Notes under the pieces: generated by a model
Told to the model about the DNA's origin: nothing
Database searches by the model: none
The model's input: the letters and a program-made list of their open reading frames with translations, nothing else
Position numbers and translations under genes: made by a program
In this document: positions 56,345 through 64,000 of the stretch, piece after piece
Layout of the letters: every line of letters begins with the position of its first letter
How positions within the stretch are numbered: position 1 is the stretch's first letter
Origin: Welwitschia mirabilis
Taxonomy: Eukaryota; Gnetophyta; Gnetopsida; Welwitschiales
Reading direction: 5' to 3'
NCBI GenBank assembly: GCA_051453625.1
Contig: JBOZIK010000001.1
Location: 2,585,206 to 2,649,205 of the forward strand
Length of the DNA stretch: 64,000 nt

Positions 56345-57574
56345 TAAATGGTAAAGCATTTACATGTTTAGAAGTAAACATCATATATCTAAATTTGCAA
56401 AATAGTTTAGAATGACCAAGTCTACCACAAAAATTGCATAAGGTATTGGACACATACTTACTTATTTGGTTTATCTATTTTTATGAAATTTGTACTCCAA
56501 AACCAATACCTGATTTGTTTCCATTTTGCTTTCGTATTCCAAGCATCTATTTTAGTTTAGATAAACTACCAGAAAGCTTATTTACAAAGAATGAAAGATC
56601 ATTTACTTGGATAATTAACCTAAAGTTATCGGCTTTAAATACTTTGCACTTCTCCTACTTCCTCCTTTTATTTTATAATGGTCTTCACCATTTTGTTTAA
56701 CTTACTGATTCTTTTGATGAGCTTCTCACATTCTTCATACAACTCTTGACAGGTTTCTTCTAACTCATATTCCTCTTCATCAACCATATCTAAGTTATCT
56801 GATATTGAAGTACTAGGTACATTCTTGAGAGATGATATTAGGGCCATGAAAGTATACTTCTTTCTCTATTTGATCCATGATCTGAGTAGTTCTCTTTAAC
56901 TTCATCATCTTCATTATCCCAAGTTACCATTAATGAGGTGTTTTTAGGCTTCCTACTTTTTCTTCTAGTGTTGGAACATTCATTGGACATATGTCCAAAT
57001 CCTTTGCATGAATAGCATTGGACTTTTTTCCTTTATCTTGTTCTCTTCTTTGTTTTGGATTGCTTTTCCTTGGATTCTTGCTTGGTTTTCCTTCCTTTTT
57101 CCTGTAGAAAAATCTTTTGAAACGTCTTGCTAAAAGAGCCACTTTATCATCGTTAATTTCTTCATCCGATCTGTCAGATCTGTAATCCTCCTGCATATAT
57201 TTCAAAGCAATAGCTTTTCTTCTATCTTTAGTAAATTTAAGTTTCTAAGTTTGAAGATTACCTTGAAGTTCTACCAATGCCATTGCACTGATGTTTTTGT
57301 TTCTTCGATGGATATTACCTTTGGCTCAAATCTCTTGGGCAGGGATCTCAACACTTTCTTTACCACTTTGCTTTTTTGCATACATTCTCCGAGGCTTGCC
57401 ATTGAGTTTACTATATCTATAAGTCCAGCAAAAAATTCCTGTAAGGTTTATTCATTATCAATATTAATCTCTTTAAATCTAGAAATAAGCATTTGTAGTT
57501 TTACTTATTTAACACTAGATGTTTCTTCATGTGCAACTTCCAAAATATCCCAAGATTTTGTTGCATGGTTCTAG
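56345..57574 (-). pseudogene. Copia C gag remnant
   Basis: Minus strand from high to low: 'LQMLISRFKEINIDNE' near 57500, 'ASLGECMQ' near 57400, 'KKVLRSLPKRFEPKVISIEE' near 57340, then an open stretch 56930-57205 with 'DDKVALLARRFKRFFYRKKE' and a damaged first knuckle ('HAKDLDICPMNVP'), and a well-kept second CCHC knuckle 'CNFCGRLGHSKLFC' at 56400-56445. The N-terminal ~120 codons are lost at the gap. Nearest relative in the window: element B gag. Confidence 0.88.
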
Positions 57575-57674
57575 NNNNNNNNNNNNNNNNNNNNNNNNNN
57601 NNNNNNNNNNNNNNNNNNNNNNNNNNNNNNNNNNNNNNNNNNNNNNNNNNNNNNNNNNNNNNNNNNNNNNNNNN
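57575..57674. other. Assembly gap (100 N)
   Basis: Placeholder-sized gap that cuts the gag of element C. The sequence to its right is not the missing gag. Confidence 0.98.
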
Positions 57675-58056
57675 TATGCGTTACAACATAATACTTTCTA
57701 TAAAAATAGGTACCGTGTAAGACACACAAGGGATATCTCAATAGATTTCTACATCACTCATGGTTAGATTCCTCATGGCCCTTAGGAGCATGTTAGAAGA
57801 AACCACCTACCAATGACTCAAGTGAGTTAAGAATAATTTCCTTTTGGTATCATCAAGGAGTAGATAATCCATGGTCATAGATTTACTATGATGACGATTT
57901 AACAAGGATAAAATGCATTAGATTAACACATAATACTTATGATGGAATGTAAGAATACCTTTCTTATCTGTTGTGAGCCTCTAGAACTCTTTTTATATTT
58001 CACCTAAAATGTGTAATGTGCATATCCTTTTAGGATTTTTCTATTAAAATTACCTT
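57675..58056. other. Unassigned AT-rich stretch
   Basis: I compared it with the region between LTR and gag of element B and saw no similarity and no primer-binding site. Confidence 0.5.
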
Positions 58057-59379
58057 TGATAGGATTAAGAATCCTTAAGGGGGCATGACAAGAAGGGGGG
58101 AGTGGATGAATAGGTTCTCTTAAAAACCTTAAGCTTGAAAAAAAATCAAAGATATCTAATCAAAGATTGTATGTAAGCAAATATTAAATTAAGAATTTAC
58201 ATACAAGAAATGCAAAAAAGAATGTAAAACATAAAATAGAACTATTGATTTATAAGCACACATGATTTATAGTGGTTTGGGAATTACCCTACTCCACTCT
58301 TGATGATCAGCTTCTTCCATGCTTGATCTCAGATCTTTGTTACTCCATAGGTTTTTTCAGGTTCACTTATTAACCCTCACAAATGGACTTTTATAGTCTA
58401 AGTATCAACCTTAACAACGAACTTTTATAGGATAAGTCTCAATGTCAGAAAGCAATGGATGTGATGTAGTACAACCTTAGTATCTCTGATATCACATGTT
58501 CAATATCAGTATAGTGAATGGGGCTTTTCTTTAATAAAATATAATGATAAAGCTCTTTGATCAGATTCTGATTGAAATCCTTATTCCAAGAGTAGATCTT
58601 CTTAATCAGATATGAATCAGTACAAAATATGTACCAATGAAATATACTACTTGATCTTTCAAATCCATAATAAATATGTCAATTTTGAAAATGTATCCAA
58701 AAGATCTTTAGGGTATCTCTTACCTAGGTATATTTAATGAATGGTTACTAGGGTTTGATAAAATTGAATTACACCTTTAACGAATATAAGCAGCTAGAAA
58801 ATGGCTAAGTAATGGCTAGGTAATGGATACATAATGTTTACAAGATTTACTTTTCTATACCGTTCAGTCGACCTCACAAAAATCTGGTTAACCCCATGAG
58901 AACTTGATCAACTCCATCCTAGGTCCGGTCGACCTCTTATTTCTTAGTCTGGAACTATGGACTATCAGCTTCTTAGGTCCAGTTGACCCCATAAAAGATC
59001 TGGTCAACCCCTTTCCTCTCGGTCTAGGACTTAATTGTTAGCTCCTCAAATCTAGTCAACCGCATAAATATCCAGTCGACCCCTTTCCATTCGATTTAGG
59101 GATACTGATTCTTAGAATCACAGCTTTGGTCGACCCCTTCATAATCTGATCGACCCCTTTGGGTTTAGTCTATTTCTTTGCATCTGCTTCAGGTGTGGTC
59201 GATCCCTTTAGGATTCGGTCTACCCCCACTGGAGGTAAACATAACTGAGTAGTTTCTTTTGTGTATCTTGGTCCAAATCTTCCATCTACAAAACTCAATC
59301 TCATCTGCACACAATATGTAACACTTTGTACTATACCAGAGAAATTAGTTTGACATCAATTGGCAAATATAATCTAACA
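58057..59379 (-). mobile_element. Copia LTR of the A/B/C family, probably solo
   Basis: 1323 bp without gaps, from 'TGATAGGATTAAGAATCC' to 'ATAATCTAACA'; on the minus strand it begins TGTTAGATTATATTTGCC. It contains some 15 GGTCGACC-like motifs (58860-59230). No primer-binding site or purine tract adjoins it on either side and no 5-bp duplication is seen (left 'acctt', right 'atatt'). Confidence 0.85.
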
Positions 59380-59718
59380 ATATTATAATAGGACGTGACC
59401 CTAGTGAAGCTTTTCTTATAACATGAATTAATATAATATTATTGTTTAATATAATAATTAACATTCATTAGTAATTTCATACAACGATAATACAAAATGA
59501 TTAGCATGTTACAATAAATCATAATATTACTCATAACTAAATGGTTAGATTAATGACGTTATAACTCTAAATCCCACATCAAAAATTATAAAGGATAATA
59601 TTACTTATAAAATATGAAATTCCTTAATAATAATAGAAATGATATGCAGAAATAAAGGTAAATATTAGTAACAAGGAAAGGCATCAAAGACCAAATTTTC
59701 GATCAAGGACCAATTTCT
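59380..59718. other. AT-rich flank, nothing assignable
   Basis: Very AT-rich, with repeated 'taatataat' words. Target site of the LTR element that follows. Confidence 0.5.
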
Positions 59719-60141
59719 TGTTGGGATAATTTGGCATAGATAGTGCCAACATTTCATAAGGTCAGTAGAAGAAGGTGTTAAACGATACAACATTATGAAA
59801 TGGTTATTTAAAGTTGGTCATTGGCTAAACTAAGTAAAGAGAATTAATGAGAGCTTATCTATTAAAAGCTTAAGTAAGACACTGGTTATATATGATCCAT
59901 AAATTATGGATTTGAGTGAAAACATTTTGGGGAGGTAGCCAAATTAACATGAGGAATATCATGTATATATTAAGCCTTTAGCTAATGAAAAATATGCCCA
60001 ACCATTATCCCTAGCATGGCTAGGGTCTAGGGCCTCCATGTTTGATGTATTAGCTTGGTTTAATTTTTTTTGTATGCATGATACATTTCAATTAGTTATC
60101 ATGATTTTTAGTATGTTCATTGGGTTTCAAAACCCTTCAAA

Positions 60142-60153
60142 TGGTATCAGAGC
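60142..60153 (+). other. Primer-binding site of the 59719 element
   Basis: 'tggtatcagagc' two bases after the LTR end, a perfect match to the initiator tRNA-Met complement. Confidence 0.93.
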
Positions 60154-61215
60154 ATAGGTAAAGGATCTTGCCTCACAGCAAGCCCTTCAGATCTGTAAAT
60201 CAAATGGAATATAATAAAAAGGTGCTTGCCATACTCAGATTTGCAACGAAGCAACGCAAATGAGAATGAAAAATTTGGAGAAAGGAGATAAGAGATGGAT
60301 TATTGAAGGTAGATCTAATGAAAGGAACATTCCCATGCAGGTTTTCCATCTTATGTTTCATTGCTTTCTTAGNNNNNNNNNNNNNNNNNNNNNNNNNNNN
60401 NNNNNNNNNNNNNNNNNNNNNNNNNNNNNNNNNNNNNNNNNNNNNNNNNNNNNNNNNNNNNNNNNNNNNNNNNNNNNNNNNNNNNNNNNNNNNNNNNNNN
60501 NNNNNNNNNNNNNNNNNNNNNNNNNNNNNNNNNNNNNNNNNNNNNNNNNNNNNNNNNNNNNNNNNNNNNNNNNNNNNNNNNNNNNNNNNNNNNNNNNNNN
60601 NNNNNNNNNNNNNNNNNNNNNNNNNNNNNNNNNNNNNNNNNNNNNNNNNNNNNNNNNNNNNNNNNNNNNNNNNNNNNNNNNNNNNNNNNNNNNNNNNNNN
60701 NNNNNNNNNNNNNNNNNNNNNNNNNNNNNNNNNNNNNNNNNNNNNNNNNNNNNNNNNNNNNNNNNNNNNNNNNNNNNNNNNNNNNNNNNNNNNNNNNNNN
60801 NNNNNNNNNNNNNNNNNNNNNNNNNNNNNNNNNNNNNNNNNNNNNNNNNNNNNNNNNNNNNNNNNNNNNNNNNNNNNNNNNNNNNNNNNNNNNNNNNNNN
60901 NNNNNNNNNNNNNNNNNNNNNNNNNNNNNNNNNNNNNNNNNNNNNNNNNNNNNNNNNNNNNNNNNNNNNNNNNNNNNNNNNNNNNNNNNNNNNNNNNNNN
61001 NNNNNNNNNNNNNNNNNNNNNNNNNNNNNNNNNNNNNNNNNNNNNNNNNNNNNNNNNNNNNNNNNNNNNNNNNNNNNNNNNNNNNNNNNNNNNNNNNNNN
61101 NNNNNNNNNNNNNNNNNNNNNNNNNNNNNNNNNNNNNNNNNNNNNNNNNNNNNNNNNNNNNNNNNNNNNNNNNNNNNNNNNNNNNNNNNNNNNNNNNNNN
61201 NNNNNNNNNNNNNNN

Positions 61216-61550
61216 TAGTGTTCGAAAGGTTTTCTCTTGGCCCCCCGAGCTCCTTAGTTCTACAGGTCGGGAGGAGTGAGTCCTTTGGTTCCTCATTTTG
61301 AGCTTTCAGCCAGTTTTTTTCCAGACTGGTGTGTGAATTGTATTTTTGTTTGTCTAGATTTTTAGTATCTATGGGCCTAAATTAGCAAGCCCCCAGAACA
61401 TGTAAACAGTGACTATATTTTCTGTCTTCTGTTTATTGCATCTCATGTATTTTGGTCGAGTATGTACTTAAACCGCTTTTTGGTCGAGTATGTACTTAAA
61501 CCGCTTCAGTTAATGAAATTCCTACAAATTTCATTCAAAAAGAAACAAAA
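61216..61550 (+). other. Interior of the LTR element: transcript-3'-end-like sequence with 28-bp duplication
   Basis: GC-rich at first ('cttggccccccgagctcc'), then T-rich with 'gttaatgaaattc' near 61507, similar to the 3' end of a polyadenylated transcript or LINE. A 28-bp tandem duplication lies at 61451-61506 ('tttggtcgagtatgtactta'). The sequence that would identify its source is in the 843-N gap to the left. Confidence 0.4.
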
Positions 61551-62220
61551 CCCTCAAATCAAATCGAAACAGCAAAGAAGCATAGCCACAGGAAAATAGA
61601 AAGGATAGCCAAAGAGAAATGGCTGCGAGTCTTCTTGTGTGAAATGCAGGACTATGATTTTAGCAGCCATGCAGAATGGTAGAAGGTCAGAGATCTATAT
61701 CGATGACAGACGGAGAAACACACAAGTAAAAGCCCTAAACGTTACCATTATAGCAATGGCGATTGATGGAGTCTCAGTAATGATCACAATCTGTTTCATT
61801 CAGATCAGAGGTCAATAAGCCTGGTGAATCACACAGAAAATTATAATTTTGAAAAGGATTATAGCAACTGTAAGAGACATAGATGTCGACGAAGATTCGC
61901 TGGTACCAATCGGGAAAGGTACGGAAGGAAAAAACGACACTGAACATTTTTTCTGCAGATTCGAAGTCTTTAGGGTTTTTGCAAACACGAGAGGAGATTT
62001 GAGATCATATATTCATCTAGAAATGCTTCAGTTCCTAGCAGATTCTTTCCGGGTGAATGCTGCATACGTATCGGAATCGGATTCCTGTGATCTTTGTGCT
62101 CNNNNNNNNNNTTTTATGTTTGAGATGCACACAGTCGTCGTGATCGAGCTTCCTTATGTTTCGGCGCGGCCACCACCTCAAACTTCATTCCTCTTCTCTT
62201 GTGGATGAGTGATTTTGATG
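61550..62220. pseudogene. Gene-like fragment carried inside the LTR element
   Basis: Not recognised. GC content is clearly above the neighbourhood. On the plus strand a frame of 119 codons is open at 61849-62208, interrupted by a 10-N gap (62102-62111). On the minus strand a leader-like 'aaaaaccctaaagacttcg' precedes an ATG at about 61948 ('MFSVVFSFRTFPDWYQ'), and 'MKFEVVAAPKHKEARSRRL' is readable near 62190. The AAACCCTAAA word is common in leaders of plant housekeeping genes, which favours the minus strand. It may be a captured host gene segment. Confidence 0.35.
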
Positions 62221-62800
62221 GAAATCTTTCACATTCGCATTTGCATCCAACTTTATAAATGATGAAGATGACTCTGTGTTAGAATGGCTTTCGCTACTCA
62301 TGACACGCTTTTAGAAAGAAAATTGAAGTTTTTTGCTATTTCAAAGTAGAGTATTTTTATTCTTTACTATACTTTGTGAAAAATCCTTATATGATATTCC
62401 ATTTAAATGTTAGTTGTAACGGTTATTTAAAATGTGAAGAAAGCCCCCAACACCTATTTCAACTTGTATTTAATGTGATTTGTAAATTGTGTGGTCTGAA
62501 ATTGGAATAAGACATATATAAGCCTCGTTGGTTTACTTGATGGTTATGATCTATTCTAAAGAAAGAGAGCAAAGTAAAGGACAGATGAGAAAGCCCTTAG
62601 CACCATGTGAGTTGAGACATGGATAATCCATCAAAAGAGGAGATAATTAGAAATCTTCTAAGTTACCCTCCAAAGTTATTAAGCGTACGTACCTAGCCTT
62701 GCAATATCTTGAGATGAATTGTTGTAAAATGCATGGTATGAAATGGAATTGTGCACACATTAAGGGGATGTTCTTAAAATGTTGTCATTAAGGAGGCGAT
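62221..62800. other. Interior of the LTR element, non-coding
   Basis: No protein recognised. It ends in the purine-rich tract next to the 3' LTR. Confidence 0.5.
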
Positions 62801-63245
62801 TGTTGGGATAATTTGACATAGATAATGCTAACATTTTATTATGCTAGTATAAGGTCAATAGAAGGAGGTGTCAAATGATATGATGTTATGAAATGGTTAT
62901 TCAAAGTTGGCACTTGGCTAAACTAAGTGAAGAGAATTAATGAGAACTTGTCTATTAAAAGCCTAAACTAAGACATGGGTTACATATAATCCATAAATTA
63001 TGGATCCAAGTGAGAACATTTTGGGAAGGTAGTCAAATTAAGATGAGAAATATCATGTATATATTGAGCCTATTAACTAATGAAAAATGTACCTAGCCAT
63101 TATTCCTGACATGACTAGGTGCTAGGGCCTTCATGTTTGATGTATTAGCCTGGTTTCATTTTTTTTTATATATATATGCATGATACATCTTACTCTTATG
63201 GTTATCATGATTTTCTGTATGTTCATTGGGTTTTAAAACCCTTCA

Positions 63246-64000
63246 TTCCTATTAAAGATGACTATTGCTAACTTTGCAACATTGACTCAAAGATATAAGA
63301 CCATGTTATTTAAATTTCCATGCATCAAAGAACTAGGACTTTATCCTAAATCTTAGAAGGATTTTATGGAGACTATAAGTATTGAATCATAATATTAATA
63401 TAGTAATTAAGATGTTACAATGATGTTTACTCCATAGTTTTTACTAGAGTACATAAAGGTTAAGGGTTTAAGTATATCTTCACCTTTGACAATGATAAGT
63501 GGGGCTACAAGGGCCATGATACATAGTAAAAGGGTTGTAAAATTAGATATTTCAATATTAATATATTTTAATGATCATGTTAAATCACATATGTAGTCCA
63601 TCAAGCACAAAAGGATGGTCTCGAAAGCTCAACCTTTGTTTCTAACTATCATCATGCCAATAAAAAGGATCATTATGGTATGGTTATATAATTATTCGAC
63701 ATGGTTTAATGCAAGGTTCAGGTGTCCTACTCCTGGCATGTATCATCATAGCTTAAGTATGCATATGAAATTAAATAATATTTATAAAATATGTTTCATA
63801 ACATGAAATCGTGTGTAAATTATCAGGAATAACATTATTATAATCGTAAATTAATTATATCACAAAGGTCAAATTGGATAAAATCTAATTTTCAATATTC
63901 TAAAACATGCATGAAGTCATTTAGAGCCTTTATCTATATTATAACATAAATTAAATAAAAGGACGTATTAAATCAAGTTTTCATTTCTTCATAAGTCATT
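63246..64000. other. AT-rich flank, nothing assignable
   Basis: No element, RNA gene or recognisable protein; a 63-codon frame at 63615-63806 has no domain. Confidence 0.5.

Larger units (their letters stand above)
51290..57574 (-). mobile_element. Ty1/copia element C (A/B family), minus strand, gapped
   Basis: 3' LTR 51290-52675, purine tract 52676-52690, extra ORF 53440-55250, RNase H end at 55340-55420, gap, second zinc knuckle 56345-56453 and gag 56700-57574, truncated at a 100-N gap. The gap at 55423-56344 would have to hold integrase and RT, but its 922 N are too short for a complete pol unless N lengths are only estimates. No matching 5' LTR and primer-binding site follow gag. Confidence 0.82.
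59719..63245 (+). mobile_element. Non-autonomous LTR retrotransposon with gene-like cargo
   Basis: LTRs at 59719-60139 (421 bp) and 62801-63245 (445 bp) both begin TGTTGGGATAATTTG and end AAAACCCTTCA. A primer-binding site follows the first, and a purine-rich 'aaggaggcgat' precedes the second. Flanks 'tttct' (59714-59718) and 'ttcct' (63246-63250) differ by one base and may be a decayed target duplication. No gag or pol motif is seen in the 2.66-kb interior, of which 843 bp are N. The interior includes GC-richer, gene-like sequence at 61550-62220. Confidence 0.85.

Noticed and set aside
58057-59379. This LTR as the 5' LTR of element C
   Set aside because: No primer-binding site lies at its inner edge, and 57675-58056 is not similar to the LTR-gag interval of element B. 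A solo LTR is the simpler reading, though the gap at 57575 leaves some doubt.

Overview
This window looks like repeat-rich, intergenic nuclear DNA of a land plant, from a draft assembly with many N runs. It is strongly AT-rich. I see no intact gene of known function. Most of what can be read is decayed retrotransposons: Ty1/copia elements, one Ty3/gypsy fragment and two kinds of LINE. Primer-binding sites complementary to initiator tRNA-Met appear repeatedly. The species cannot be named from the sequence.

Layout. 1-4250 is AT-rich and non-coding. 4340-7920 is the 5' part of an L1-type LINE; its 3' part resumes at 35532-36930. The two halves read on from each other at the protein level and are separated by about 27.6 kb. 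That interval holds minus-strand copia LTR sequence at both junctions, a second LINE with a different type of reverse transcriptase (9000-10570, minus), a diverged tandem array (10900-11750), copia element E (11760-15690, minus), a Ty3/gypsy gag-protease fragment (18450-19205, plus), copia element A (19209-28040 plus 35125-35530, minus) and copia element B (28041-35124, plus).

Elements A, B and C (51290-57574, minus) belong to one family, probably SIRE/Maximus-like: LTRs of about 1.2-1.4 kb, gag with CCHC knuckles, pol (complete in order only in A) and an extra ORF between pol and the 3' LTR. That ORF resembles the plant domain family named 'putative plant transposon protein'. The LTRs, and the leader before this ORF, are full of degenerate GGTCGACC-like motifs. 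An LTR of the same family without a visible body lies at 58057-59379.

36980-44460 holds the few gene-like items: an unrecognised candidate small gene (37492-38008), a GC-richer exon-like island (42065-42170) and a minus-strand pseudogene fragment of translation initiation factor eIF2 gamma (43243-44460). The pseudogene is interrupted by a miniature LTR retrotransposon of 312 bp (43568-43879) with two LTRs of about 105 bp, a primer-binding site, a purine tract and a perfect 5-bp target duplication GAAGA. This is the best-resolved element in the window.

46130-48400 is a further copia remnant on the plus strand. 59719-63245 is a non-autonomous LTR element of about 3.5 kb with LTRs of 421 and 445 bp; its interior carries GC-richer, gene-like sequence instead of recognisable gag-pol. 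The remaining stretches are AT-rich and I see nothing assignable in them.
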